Below are positions 16,164 to 25,702 of a stretch of DNA of 64,000 bases, piece by piece (the stretch's first letter is position 1; each line of letters starts with the position of its first letter). The notes under the pieces were generated by a model that made no database searches, was not told the DNA's origin, and saw nothing but the letters and a program-made list of their open reading frames with translations. Source of the DNA: Betaproteobacteria bacterium (GTDB lineage: Bacteria > Pseudomonadota > Gammaproteobacteria > Burkholderiales > SG8-41); assembly GCA_016192825.1 (NCBI GenBank), contig JACPTK010000050.1:62001-126000 (forward strand), written 5' to 3'. The translations under genes were made by a program, and so were the position numbers.

Positions 16164-17672
16164 ATGAAACGGAAAGACACCTATGACGTCATCGTGATAG
16201 GCGGCGGCAACGCCGGGCTGTGCGCGGCGCTGTCGGCGCGCGAGGCGGGCGCGAAGGTTCTGGTGCTGGAGCGGTCGTCGCCCGAGAAGCGCGGCGGCAA
16301 CAGCGCCTTTACCGGCGGGGGCTTCCGCATGGTTCACCACGGGACGGCGGATATCCAGGCCGTCGTGCCGGACCTGACCGCCGAGGAGATTGCCCGCACC
16401 GATTTCGGCCAGTACACGGCCGAGGACTATCTCGACGACCTGGGGCGCGTCACGCAGTACTACATCGACCCCGACTTGGCCGAGGCGCTCGTGCGCGCGA
16501 GCAACGAGACGGTGCGCTGGATGCAGGGACAGGGCGTGCGCTTCGAGCCGCGGTGGGGGCGCCAGGCGTTCAACGTCAACGGCCGCTTCAAGTTCTTCGG
16601 CGGCGTCGTGGTCAACGCCAAGGGCGGCGGGCGCGGCCTGGTCGAGTATCTCTTCAAGGCCGCGGAGCAGCGCGGCGTCGATGTGCGCTATGGCGTGCGG
16701 GCAAGCGCGCTCGCGCGCGGACCGGACGGCATCGAGGGCGTGCGCCTGATGGCGGGCGGCAAGGAAGCGGTTTTCGGCGCGCGCGCGGTGGTGCTCGCCT
16801 GCGGCGGCTTCGAGGCTAACCGCGAGATGCGCACGCGCTACCTCGGCCCGGGCTGGGACATGGCGAAAGTGCGCGGCACGCGCTTCAACCTCGGCGACGG
16901 CATCCGCATGGCCCTCGACATCGGGGCGCAGTCCTACGGGCAGTGGTCGGGCTGCCACGCGGTCCAGTGGGAGCGCTACGCGCCCGACTTCGGCGACATC
17001 GACGCCCACGGCAGCAGCCAGCGACACAGCTATCCGTTCGGCATCGTGGTGAACGCGGACGGCAGGCGTTTCGTCGACGAGGGCGCGGATTTCCGCAATT
17101 ACACTTACGCCAAGTACGGGCGCATCGTGCTGCAGCAGCCGGGCAGCTTCGCGTGGCAGGTTTTCGACCAGCAGGTCAAGGACCTGCTGCGCGAGGACTA
17201 CCGGCTGCGCGGCGCGACCAAGGTGCAGGGCAACACGCTGGAGGAGCTGGCGGACCGGATGCAGGACGTGCACCCGCGGCAGTTCATCGAGACGGTGCGC
17301 GCCTTCAACGCCGCGGTGAAGCGCGACGTGCCGTTCAACCCCAACGTGAAGGACGGCCGCTGCACGACGGGACTCGCGCTCGACAAGTCCAACTGGGCGA
17401 ACCCGATCGAGGTGCCGCCGTTCGAGGCCTATTCCGTGGGCTGCGGCATCACGTTCACCTTCGGCGGGCTCAAGATCGATACATCGACCCACGTGCTCGA
17501 TATCGAGGACGCACCGATCCCGGGCCTGTACGCCGCGGGCGAGCTGGTGGGAGGGCTCTATTACTTCAACTATCCGGGCAGCGCGGGGCTTATGGGCGGC
17601 GCCGTGTTCGGCCGCACCGCCGGACGCGAAGCGGCGCATTGCGCCCGGCAGGCGACGGCGGCAGCCGCGTGA
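16164..17672 (+). CDS. FAD-dependent tricarballylate dehydrogenase-like flavoprotein 2
   Basis: A 502-residue flavoprotein with the FAD motif GGGNAGLCAA at about 13-22, KRGGNSAFTGGGFRM, and C-terminal FTFGGLKID and LVGGLYYFNYPG segments. It resembles the TcuA/fumarate-reductase flavoproteins that oxidise tri- and dicarboxylates. Start 16164 is preceded by GGGAGAGGGG. Flavoprotein 3 (26895) is very similar along its whole length, so these two are recent paralogues. It is followed 61 bases later by the carboxylase genes and probably shares their transcript. Confidence 0.87.
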   Translation: MKRKDTYDVIVIGGGNAGLCAALSAREAGAKVLVLERSSPEKRGGNSAFTGGGFRMVHHGTADIQAVVPDLTAEEIARTDFGQYTAEDYLDDLGRVTQYYIDPDLAEALVRASNETVRWMQGQGVRFEPRWGRQAFNVNGRFKFFGGVVVNAKGGGRGLVEYLFKAAEQRGVDVRYGVRASALARGPDGIEGVRLMAGGKEAVFGARAVVLACGGFEANREMRTRYLGPGWDMAKVRGTRFNLGDGIRMALDIGAQSYGQWSGCHAVQWERYAPDFGDIDAHGSSQRHSYPFGIVVNADGRRFVDEGADFRNYTYAKYGRIVLQQPGSFAWQVFDQQVKDLLREDYRLRGATKVQGNTLEELADRMQDVHPRQFIETVRAFNAAVKRDVPFNPNVKDGRCTTGLALDKSNWANPIEVPPFEAYSVGCGITFTFGGLKIDTSTHVLDIEDAPIPGLYAAGELVGGLYYFNYPGSAGLMGGAVFGRTAGREAAHCARQATAAAA

Positions 17673-17733
17673 AGGCGCGGCGGCGCGTGCTGCGCGGCCA
17701 CCGTTGCAACACGACCAGGGGGAGACGCATCGA

Positions 17734-18216
17734 ATGGATCTGTCGAACGACGATATCTTCAAGATCGTGAAGATCATCGAGGCATCGGGCTACGACGAAG
17801 TCCGGCTCGAAGTGGGTGACTTCAAGATTCATGTCCGCAAGCATGCGGACGGGGACGCGGCGGTGATGCCATCCGGCATCGCGGAGAGGAGGCCCCTGCC
17901 GTCCGCGCCGCCGCCCTCGCCGCCGCCGCAGGAGCCGCCCGCGCGCAGCGCTGCGGAAGAAGCGCCGCCCGACGGCGCCGTCGTCGTGCGCTCCCCCATG
18001 CTCGGCACCTTCTATCGGGCGCCGTCTCCGGGAGAGAAGCCGTTTGTCGAAGTCGGCGCGAAAGTCGTTTCCGACGATACGTTGTGCCTCGTGGAGGTCA
18101 TGAAGCTTTTCAATTCCATCAAGGCCGGGGTCTCGGGAACGGTCGTGAAGATCCTCGCCGAGAACGCGGCGATGGTGGAGCACGGGCAGCCGCTCATGTA
18201 CATACGGCCGGATTGA
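17734..18216 (+). CDS. Biotin carboxyl carrier protein
   Basis: A 160-residue AccB-type carrier. The N-terminal 40 residues are the usual helical and strand segment (SNDDIFKIVKIIEASG). A Pro/Ala-rich linker covers about 50-75, and the biotinyl domain carries K124 in the EVMKLFN motif. Biotin ligase would modify K124, and the carrier would shuttle carboxyl groups between the two proteins encoded next. ATG 17734 is preceded by AGGGGGAGA. A housekeeping accB normally pairs only with accC; here a carboxyltransferase follows, so this carrier is probably dedicated. Confidence 0.88.
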   Translation: MDLSNDDIFKIVKIIEASGYDEVRLEVGDFKIHVRKHADGDAAVMPSGIAERRPLPSAPPPSPPPQEPPARSAAEEAPPDGAVVVRSPMLGTFYRAPSPGEKPFVEVGAKVVSDDTLCLVEVMKLFNSIKAGVSGTVVKILAENAAMVEHGQPLMYIRPD

Positions 18217-18223
18217 TCGCATC

Positions 18224-19609
18224 GTGGCGGAGAAAGCCGGCATCAGGCGCATCTTTGTCGCGAACCGGGGAGAGATCGCGGTCCGCGTCATTCAGGCGTG
18301 CCGCAAGCTCGGGGTGGAGGCCGTGGTAGGCGTTTCCGATGCCGACCGCGAATCGCTGGCCGCGAGGATCGCGGACCGCGCGGTGTGCATCGGGCCGGCA
18401 CCGGCGGCGCAGAGTTACCTCAAGATGGAGACGATTGTCGTGGCCGCGAAGGGAACCGGGTGCGACGCGGTCCACCCCGGCTACGGCTTTCTTGCCGAGC
18501 GCGCGGGGTTTCAGCGTTTGTGTGCGGAGCACGGCCTGACGTTCGTCGGCCCGGCCGCCTCGGCGATCGAGGCGATGGGCGACAAGCTGCAGGCCCGGCG
18601 CATGGCCGCCGAGCTGGGCATACCGACGGTGCCGGGTACCGACCACGTGGAGTCGGCGCAGCGTGCCCTCGAATTCGGCCGGCAGGCGGGCTACCCGTTC
18701 CTGCTCAAGGCGAGCGCCGGCGGCGGCGGGCGCGGAATGCGGGTTGTGCGCACTGCAGAAGAGGTTCCGGTTGCGTTCAACGCCGCAAGCGCGGAGGCGC
18801 GCGCGGCGTTCGGTGATCCGACCCTCTACATCGAGCGGTTCATCGAGCGCGCGCGGCACGTCGAGGTCCAGGTCATGGCCGACACGCTCGGCAACGTGAT
18901 TCACCTTGGCGAGCGCGACTGCTCGACGCAGCGCCGGCACCAGAAACTGATCGAGGAGGCGCCGTCGCCGGTGCTGGACGAGCGGTTGCGCGCCCGCATC
19001 GCGGACGCCGCGGTGCGCCTGCTGCGGCACGCCGGCTACGTCAGCGCGGGGACCGTGGAGTTCATCCTGGACGCGGATACGCGGGAATTCTATTTCCTGG
19101 AGGTCAACACGCGCATCCAGGTCGAGCATCCGGTGACCGAGATGGTCACCGGCGCCGATATCGTTGCGGAGCAGATCCGCATAGCCGAAGGCGCGCCCCT
19201 CTCCCTGGCGCAAAGCGACATCAGCATCAGGGGACACGCGATCGAATGCCGGATCAACGCAGAGTTGCCGGAACAGGACTTCATGCCTTCTCCGGGGCGT
19301 CTCGCCGAGTGGCGCGCGCCGGCCGGCGAGGGGATCCGCGTCGACACGCACTGCTACCCGGGATATTTCGTCCCGCCGTTCTACGATTCCATGATTGCGA
19401 AGCTTATCGTCCACGGGGCGGACCGCACGTCGGCCATATCGAAGCTGTCGCGCGCGCTGGCCGGCTTCACGGTCGGTGGCGTGCAGACCACGATACCGTT
19501 TCACCAGGCTGTACTGGCCCATCCCGACTTCGCGCAGAGCCGGGTGACGACGCGCTGGGTGGAGGAGACCTTCATGAAGCAGGGTTTTGCCAGGGAGCGT
19601 GCCACGTGA
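18224..19609 (+). CDS. Biotin carboxylase subunit
   Basis: A 461-residue ATP-grasp biotin carboxylase. Visible features are the glycine-rich ATP loop ASAGGGGRGMR, the RDCSTQRRHQK segment and the catalytic EVNTRIQVEHPVTE region. It uses ATP and bicarbonate to carboxylate the biotin of the carrier encoded seven bases upstream. The start is GTG. Its end overlaps the GTG of the carboxyltransferase gene (GTGA), indicating tight coupling and a shared complex. Confidence 0.92.
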   Translation: MAEKAGIRRIFVANRGEIAVRVIQACRKLGVEAVVGVSDADRESLAARIADRAVCIGPAPAAQSYLKMETIVVAAKGTGCDAVHPGYGFLAERAGFQRLCAEHGLTFVGPAASAIEAMGDKLQARRMAAELGIPTVPGTDHVESAQRALEFGRQAGYPFLLKASAGGGGRGMRVVRTAEEVPVAFNAASAEARAAFGDPTLYIERFIERARHVEVQVMADTLGNVIHLGERDCSTQRRHQKLIEEAPSPVLDERLRARIADAAVRLLRHAGYVSAGTVEFILDADTREFYFLEVNTRIQVEHPVTEMVTGADIVAEQIRIAEGAPLSLAQSDISIRGHAIECRINAELPEQDFMPSPGRLAEWRAPAGEGIRVDTHCYPGYFVPPFYDSMIAKLIVHGADRTSAISKLSRALAGFTVGGVQTTIPFHQAVLAHPDFAQSRVTTRWVEETFMKQGFARERAT

Positions 19610-21075
19610 AAGAGATCCGCATCATCGACCAGACCTTCCGGGACGCGCACCAATGCCTGTGGGCCTCGCGCATGCGGACCGGCATGATGCTGCCGGTTGC
19701 CGAGCAGATGGACCGCATCGGCTTCGAGTCGATCGACCTTGCGGGCGGGGTGCATTTCGACGTCGGCGTGCGTTACCTCAAGGAGAATCCCTGGGAAAAG
19801 ATCCGCCTGATGTGCCGCAAGGTGAAGCAGACGCCGATGATCTGCACGGTACGCAGCACCGGCGGCATCGGCTTCAACGTCGTGCCCAACGACATCCAGC
19901 TGCTGTGGATCGAGCGTCTGATCGCCAACGGCATGCGCATCTTCCGGGTATTCGACCCCCTGCTCGATCTCGACAACAACATCTACCAGCTGAATTACGC
20001 GAAGGAGCTGGGCGCCTACACCACGGGGGTGCTCGCCTATGGCCACAGCCCCGTGCATACCGACGAGCTTTATGCAGCAAAGGCGAAGGAGCTCGTCAAG
20101 CGCGCGAAGATCGACTCCTTCATGCTCAAGGACGCGCCCGGCCTTCTGACGCCCGACCGCGTCAAGACGCTCATTCCGGCCATCAAGAAGGCGCTCGGCA
20201 AGATCCCGCTGGAGCTGCACACGCACTGCACCACAGGTCTTGGCCCGATGACCGTGCTGGAAGGCGTGAAGGCCGGCGCCGACAGGGTGCATACCTCGAT
20301 CGCGCCGCTTGCCAATGGCGCGGCCCAGCCGGCCACGCAGACCATCGTGCGCAACCTGCGGGCGATGGGCTACGCGGTCAATGTGAATGACAGCCTGGTC
20401 GACGAGGTGAGCGAGCATTTCCGCAAGGTGGCCGAGCAGGAGGGCAAGCCGGTGGGCGTGCCGGCGGAATATGACGCATTTCATTACGAGCACCAGGTGC
20501 CGGGCGGCATGATCAGCAACTTCCAGGCGCAGCTGGCGCAGGCTGGCTTGTCCCACAAGCTGCCGGAAGTGCTGCATGAATGCGCCCGCGTCCGGTCGGA
20601 GCTCGGCTGGCCGATCATGATCACGCCGTTCTCCCAGTTCGTGGGCACGCTCGCGGTCCTCAACGTGGTGAACGGGGAGCGCTACCGCGTCATCCCGGAC
20701 GAGATCAAGAAGTATGCGCTCGGCTACAACGGCAAGCTGCTGGCCCCGATCGAGCCCAACGTCCTCGACAAGATCATCACGAATGGCTCGCAGTCCATTG
20801 CGCTCAAGCCGCCCGCCCCCGAGCCGGGCGTGCCGGCGCTGCGCAAGAAGTATCCCGGCATGAGCGACGAGGAGCGACTGCTGCGCCACGCCTACGCAGG
20901 GACGCAGGTCGATGACATGTTCGCGGCGGGCCCGATCAAAACCGATTACGAGTTCGAGGCGCCGCTGGTGCGGCTGCTCGAGGAAGTACTGAAGCAGCCA
21001 AAACGGGCGCGTATCTGCATCGAGAGCAAGATGTTTAATCTCGAGATGAGAACCCTGTCCGGAAGCGATGCATGA
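19606..21075 (+). CDS. Carboxyltransferase subunit of the PycB/OadA (HMGL-like) type
   Basis: A 489-residue carboxyltransferase. It has the RDAHQ motif (12-16), a lysine at 175 in the MLKDAPG loop, the metal site LHTHC (H205, H207), HQVPGGM and TPFSQ. The family transfers carboxyl groups to or from 2-oxoacids such as pyruvate or 2-oxoglutarate, or transfers in decarboxylase and transcarboxylase systems. It lacks its own biotinyl domain, which is supplied by the separate carrier. Usual family motifs read KDMAG and LHTHD; here they are KDAPG and LHTHC, suggesting an unusual substrate. The start is GTG, overlapping the preceding stop. Confidence 0.85.
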   Translation: MKEIRIIDQTFRDAHQCLWASRMRTGMMLPVAEQMDRIGFESIDLAGGVHFDVGVRYLKENPWEKIRLMCRKVKQTPMICTVRSTGGIGFNVVPNDIQLLWIERLIANGMRIFRVFDPLLDLDNNIYQLNYAKELGAYTTGVLAYGHSPVHTDELYAAKAKELVKRAKIDSFMLKDAPGLLTPDRVKTLIPAIKKALGKIPLELHTHCTTGLGPMTVLEGVKAGADRVHTSIAPLANGAAQPATQTIVRNLRAMGYAVNVNDSLVDEVSEHFRKVAEQEGKPVGVPAEYDAFHYEHQVPGGMISNFQAQLAQAGLSHKLPEVLHECARVRSELGWPIMITPFSQFVGTLAVLNVVNGERYRVIPDEIKKYALGYNGKLLAPIEPNVLDKIITNGSQSIALKPPAPEPGVPALRKKYPGMSDEERLLRHAYAGTQVDDMFAAGPIKTDYEFEAPLVRLLEEVLKQPKRARICIESKMFNLEMRTLSGSDA

Positions 21076-21091
21076 ACGACGCGGGAGGAAC

Positions 21092-22522
21092 ATGACAGGC
21101 GATAGTTCGGCGAGCGGCGCGACGCGCAAGCTTGCGCGCCATGCCGCGACGCTGCGCTTCGAGGCGCTTCCCCCGACGCTCGTCGAGCTGACCAAGCAAT
21201 GCGTGCTCGACACTCTGGGCGTCTCAATCGGGGCCAGCACTTTGGCGCCCGAAGGCGGGATCATCCACGAATACGTCACGGATCTGGGTGGTCGGCCGGA
21301 GAGCACGATCCTCGGATTCGGCGGCAAGGCACCCGCCGCGTGGGCGGTGTTTGTAAATGGCAGCCTTGGCCACATGCTCGATTACGACGACGTCGGCGAG
21401 GGCGGCCATGTGAGTATTTCAACCGTGCCCGTTGCGTTCGGCATAGCGGAAAAAATCGGCACGGTAACCGGCAAAGACCTGATTACCGCTGTTGCGGCTG
21501 GAACAGATCTGCACACCCGGCTCGCGCTGGCCGTCGACATACCGGACTGGACCATGACCGAGGGCTGGTTTGCGACCCAGTTGTTCGGCTACCTATCCGG
21601 CGCCGCCACAGCTGGCCGTCTGCTCGCTCTGGACGAGACCGGGATGGAGAATGCTCTGGGTATCGGTTACAACCAGCTGAGCGGAAGCCGCCAGATGGCG
21701 GTGGGGGCGGCGACGCACATGCGGTCGATGCAGGCGGGGTTCTCGGGGCAGGCCGCCGTCTGCGGGGCGGAGTTGGCCCGGCGCGGCATTATCGGCTGCA
21801 AGGAGATCGTCGAGGGCCGTTATGGCTTGTTCAGGAACTACGTGCGCACTGAAACGCCGCGCTGGGGCGAACTCGTCGGTGAGCTTGGCACGCGTTTCCC
21901 GCTGCTGAAGACCCATGGCTTCAAGGTTTGGCCTGCCTGCGCCTACACGCGACCGACCAACGCGGCGATCACGCAGCTGCGCGATAAGTCCCGGGTCCGC
22001 CCTGAAGACGTTGAGTCGATCGCTATCGTAGGCGGCACCGGCGGCACGCAACTGCTCTGCGAACCTCTGGCGAGCAAGCGTCGCCCTCGGGTAAGCATAG
22101 ATGGCAAATACAGTATCCCCTTTACCACGGCAGTGATGATGGTGAAAGGCAGCGTGACACTGCGCGATTACACCGATGAAGGCTTGCACGATCCGACGGT
22201 GCTCGCCATGGCGGACCGGATCAGCTATCGGCCCGACCCCACGGCGGAAAAATCGAGCGCCAACTTGTCTGATGGCACTGTTGGCGGCACTACTGTCGAA
22301 ATCAGGACGCGCGATGGCAGGGTGTTGTCGAGCAAGCCGGACGGCGTGCCCGGCGATGCGCGCAATCCGGTTGGCTGGCCCCTGCTGGAGAGCAAATTTC
22401 GCGATTGCGTTTCGTTCTCGGCTAAGCCCGTGCCCCCGATGAACGTGGATCGCGTCATCGAAATGATTCGAAATCTGGAAAATGTTGGTAACCCGACGGA
22501 GATCCTGTCGCTGCTTACGTAG
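21092..22522 (+). CDS. MmgE/PrpD-family protein 2
   Basis: A 476-residue member of the methylcitrate dehydratase/iminodisuccinate epimerase-like family. Segments include LTKQCVLDTLGVSIGAS, NGSLGHMLDYDD and GYNQLSGSRQM. ATG 21092 is chosen because GGGAGGAA precedes it. It is very similar to protein 3 (33005) and clearly different from proteins 1 and 4. It follows the carboxyltransferase by 16 bases and is followed by a run of Bug genes. Confidence 0.86.
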   Translation: MTGDSSASGATRKLARHAATLRFEALPPTLVELTKQCVLDTLGVSIGASTLAPEGGIIHEYVTDLGGRPESTILGFGGKAPAAWAVFVNGSLGHMLDYDDVGEGGHVSISTVPVAFGIAEKIGTVTGKDLITAVAAGTDLHTRLALAVDIPDWTMTEGWFATQLFGYLSGAATAGRLLALDETGMENALGIGYNQLSGSRQMAVGAATHMRSMQAGFSGQAAVCGAELARRGIIGCKEIVEGRYGLFRNYVRTETPRWGELVGELGTRFPLLKTHGFKVWPACAYTRPTNAAITQLRDKSRVRPEDVESIAIVGGTGGTQLLCEPLASKRRPRVSIDGKYSIPFTTAVMMVKGSVTLRDYTDEGLHDPTVLAMADRISYRPDPTAEKSSANLSDGTVGGTTVEIRTRDGRVLSSKPDGVPGDARNPVGWPLLESKFRDCVSFSAKPVPPMNVDRVIEMIRNLENVGNPTEILSLLT

Positions 22523-22585
22523 GCGATGACAAACTGGTCAAAGGAAGGCCGAACATGGTTTCGGAAATGCCAACCGGAGGGAAAA

Positions 22586-23596
22586 ATGGCTATTGCTGCC
22601 AATAGCTGTGTGTGGCGGACAGTGCTTCTTGCGCTGCTATTTGTGATGTCGGCCGTTTATGCGGCGGAGCGACCTGGACAAAAAGCGAAAACCTACCCCA
22701 CCAAACCTGTGCGCCTGATTGTTGGCAACGCGCCCGGGGGCGGCACCGACGCGGTTGCTCGGCTCGTAGGCCAACGGCTGAGCGAACGCTGGCGTTATCC
22801 GGTCGTCGTCGACAACCGCGGTGGCGGAGTGGGTGTCATCGCCATGGATCTCGCCGCCCACGCGGCGCCGGACGGCCATACTTGGCTGCTGTCGAATATC
22901 CAGATGAGCATCAACATGCTGATCAAGCGCGTGCCTTACGACATCCGGCGGGTTTACGTGCCGGTGGTTCAGCTGACTTCCCAGCCTTACATTGCTGCTG
23001 TCAATCCATCGCTGCCGGCCAATTCGGTCCGGGAGTTCATCAACTATGCCAAGGCGCGATCAGGGCAGATGAATTTTGGCTCACCGGGCAGAGGTTCACC
23101 CGCGCACATTGGTATCGAGCTGTTCAATTCCATGGCCGGGTTGAATATGGTCCACGTCGCCTACAAGGGGAACGGCCCGGCGATGATCGACCTTATGAGC
23201 GGGCAAATACAGCTGCTCTTCGGGACGATCGTTTCGGTGGCGCCCCATGCGCGGGCGGGAAGGCTCAAGGCGCTTGCAGTCACCAGCGCGAACCGTAACG
23301 CGGCGCTGCCCGAGTTGCCGACTGTCGCGGAAGCCGGTCTGCCCGGATACGAGTTGACCAACCAATACGGCTTTTATGTGCCTGCCGGAACGGCTGCGGC
23401 TGTCGTTGCCAGGATCAATCGGGCATGCAATGAAGTCATTGCGGACCCGGCGTTCAAAGCGCGCCTTGCCGCAGATGGCGTCGACGTGGTGGGGCCTAAC
23501 ACCGCCGCCGACTACAAAGCTGCCGTTGAGGCCGAGGTGGCCCGGTTGAGCAATTTCTTCTCGACCCCCGGTCTGTCGCTCGAACGCTTTCGCTGA
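22586..23596 (+). CDS. Bug/TctC-family periplasmic solute-binding protein 3
   Basis: A 336-residue protein. A signal peptide covers about residues 1-27 (ending AVYA), and the mature domain begins KTYPTKPVRLIVG. The ligand loop is PGGGTD, but the usual NRPGAGG is replaced by NRGGGVG. The start is supported by CGGAGGG just upstream. The C-terminus (NFFSTPGLSLERFR) is longer than usual. It follows the PrpD-family gene and precedes Bug 4 by 18 bases. Confidence 0.89.
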   Translation: MAIAANSCVWRTVLLALLFVMSAVYAAERPGQKAKTYPTKPVRLIVGNAPGGGTDAVARLVGQRLSERWRYPVVVDNRGGGVGVIAMDLAAHAAPDGHTWLLSNIQMSINMLIKRVPYDIRRVYVPVVQLTSQPYIAAVNPSLPANSVREFINYAKARSGQMNFGSPGRGSPAHIGIELFNSMAGLNMVHVAYKGNGPAMIDLMSGQIQLLFGTIVSVAPHARAGRLKALAVTSANRNAALPELPTVAEAGLPGYELTNQYGFYVPAGTAAAVVARINRACNEVIADPAFKARLAADGVDVVGPNTAADYKAAVEAEVARLSNFFSTPGLSLERFR

Positions 23597-23614
23597 AGAA
23601 CAGTCGAGGATCAC

Positions 23615-24584
23615 ATGAAGCATTTCGTTCTGCGCAGCATCGCGGTGTTGTTGATGGGGAGCGTGAGCCAGTTTGCGCTGGCGCAGGCGCCGGCCTATCC
23701 GGTAAAGCCGATCCGAATGATTGTGGGCTTCTCCGCCGGCGGCGGCACCGATCTACTTTCCCGTATTCTTGGCGCAAAGATGTCGGAAATGCTGGGGCAG
23801 CCCGTAGTCGTCGACAACAGACCCGGAGCTGGCGGAACAATAGCGGCCGATATGGTTGCGCGCGCAGCCCCTGACGGCTACACGCTGAATGCGCCAACCA
23901 TCAGCTATGCCGTCAGCGCCAGTTTTTACAAGCTTCCCTACGATCCGGTAAAGGACATCACGCCGATCACCGTAATAGGCACCAGCGGCTACTTGATGGT
24001 CGTAAATCCCAAGGTGCCTGCGGTTTCCATGAAAGAGTTTCTGGCCCTGGCCAAGGCCCGGCCTGGCGAGCTCAACTACGGCTCGTCCGGACATGGCGGA
24101 ATTTCGCACCTGGCCATCGAGCTTTTCAAGCTCATGGCGGGCGTCCAGCTGACGCATGTCCCCTACAAGGGCACCGCGCCGGTGTTGACGGATTTGTTGA
24201 GCGGGCAGATCCAGTTCACTGCCGGAGCCATTCCGCCGACGATGCCTCATGTCAAGAATGGCCGGCTGCGTGCGATCGGAATCTCGACGGCTCAGCGCTC
24301 GAAGCTGGCGCCAGATGTGCCGACGGTCACGGAGGCGGGCGTGCCCGGATACGACGTCGCTTCGTGGTACGCCATTTCCGGCCCCCCAGGGATGCCGAGG
24401 CAGCTTGTCGCCCAGTTGAACGGCGTCTTGAAGCGGATACTGGCCATGCCGGACGTCTCGGGCCGGTTCGAGCAGGAAGGGGTGCAAGCGGCCCATAGCT
24501 CCCCGGAAGAGCTCGCCCGGATCATCCGGACCGACATTGCAAATGTGGGCGAGAGTCGCCAAAGCCATCAAGGTTCAAAAATGA
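23615..24584 (+). CDS. Bug/TctC-family solute-binding protein 4, frameshifted near its end
   Basis: About 320 residues with a signal peptide (ending FALAQ), SAGGGTD loop and VVVDNRPGAGG. It is highly similar to Bug 1 until RIIRTDIA. From there the present frame reads into the next gene without a stop. Removing one T at 24544 restores the family ending KWARVAKAIKVQK and a stop at 24582-24584 that overlaps the ATG of Bug 5 (ATGA). As written, the frame continues to 25597 and predicts a 660-residue two-receptor fusion with an internal signal peptide. A sequencing error, a real insertion or programmed slippage could explain it. Confidence 0.82.
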
Positions 24585-25597
24585 GTACGCCCAACCTATT
24601 CGCGATTCTGGGCACTGTTTTGTCAGCCGGCCTGATTTATGCCGCCTCCTCCGGTGCACAGGCCCAGCCCCCCGGAGGCGCGGCGGCCGGCGGCTATCCC
24701 GAAAAGCCGTTGCGACTCCTGGTCGGTAATGCGCCCGGTGGCGGCAGCGACATCACGGCTCGAAACGTCGCGGAACGGCTTTCGGAATCGCTTGGGCGGT
24801 CTATTGTCGTGGACAACAGGCCGGGCGCGGGCGGCGTCATCGCCATGAACCTGGCGGCGCAGGCCGCTCCCAATGGCTACACGCTGCTGGTCGTGGCGGG
24901 ATCGGATCTCGCGAGCGCATGGGTGCGCAAGCGGCTGTCGTTCGACCCCAGACGCGGCTATGCCCCGACCAGCCAACTGACCTCGCAATACTATTTGCTG
25001 CTCGTCACACCATCCCTGCCGATACGCTCGGTCAGGGAGCTGATCGATTACGCGAAAGCCCGGCCGGGCGCGCTGAGCTTCGGTTCCGCCGGCGTGGGTT
25101 CGGCTGCGCATGCGGGGCTCGAGTCATTCAAATCCGTCGCGGAAGTCGATATCGTTCACGTGCCCTACAAGGGAATCGGGCCGGCGCTGATCGACATGGT
25201 CGGCGGGCAGCTCCACCTGGCTTTTGCCAGCACGATTTCGGGAACCCCCCACGTGAAGTCGGGCAGGCTGCGCGCGCTTGCGGTGACGAGGTCCGCGCGC
25301 GCCCGCGCGTTTCCCGACCTGCAGTCGGTTTCAGAAGCGGGAGTGCCCGGATTCGAGCTGACAAACTGGTATGGATTGTATGCGCCCGCCGCGACTCCGG
25401 CCGCAATCGTTTCGACGCTCCACTGCGAGACGGTGCGTGCGCTCAAAGGCGGCCCGCTGCAGGCGCAGATTACGAAAGGCGGCGCCGAGCCGGCGCCCTC
25501 CGCTTCGCCCGCCGAATTCTCCAGGCTGCTTGCCGGGGAAGTGGCGAGGTGGGAGGCCATCATGAAACTGCCCGGCTTTGCGGATAGCCTGCGTTAG
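24581..25597 (+). CDS. Bug/TctC-family solute-binding protein 5 (fused in frame to Bug 4)
   Basis: A 338-residue receptor when started at ATG 24581. A typical signal peptide (SAGLIYAASSGAQAQ) follows the start, which argues that this is a gene in its own right and not a designed C-terminal domain. It has a PGGGSD loop, IVVDNRPGAGG and HVPYKGIGPALIDM, closest to Bug 2. The frame is open into Bug 4 upstream because of the apparent insertion at 24544. A strong hairpin with a T-run follows at 25657-25686. Confidence 0.86.
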   Translation: MSTPNLFAILGTVLSAGLIYAASSGAQAQPPGGAAAGGYPEKPLRLLVGNAPGGGSDITARNVAERLSESLGRSIVVDNRPGAGGVIAMNLAAQAAPNGYTLLVVAGSDLASAWVRKRLSFDPRRGYAPTSQLTSQYYLLLVTPSLPIRSVRELIDYAKARPGALSFGSAGVGSAAHAGLESFKSVAEVDIVHVPYKGIGPALIDMVGGQLHLAFASTISGTPHVKSGRLRALAVTRSARARAFPDLQSVSEAGVPGFELTNWYGLYAPAATPAAIVSTLHCETVRALKGGPLQAQITKGGAEPAPSASPAEFSRLLAGEVARWEAIMKLPGFADSLR

Positions 25598-25656
25598 GGA
25601 AGACCATGGTCATGGCTCGGTTACCGGTGTCGCTGTCGGGGTCTCTGAGGTGTTGT

Positions 25657-25686
25657 CGCCCGCGCTTCGCGGCGGGGCGTTTTTTT
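25657..25686 (+). terminator. Probable intrinsic terminator after the Bug 3-5 genes
   Basis: A very GC-rich stem (CCGCG ... CGCGG with further C/G pairing outside) is followed directly by seven T residues (25680-25686). It lies 60 bases after the Bug 5 stop and only 17 bases before the start of Bug 6, so it separates the two transcripts or attenuates Bug 6. Confidence 0.65.
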
Positions 25687-25702
25687 GCGAGGAGAGAAAA
25701 TC

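Noticed and set aside
16131-17777. Minus-strand open frame opposite flavoprotein 2
   Set aside because: Antisense shadow: composition bias only, no family motif, and the plus strand carries a clear FAD enzyme.
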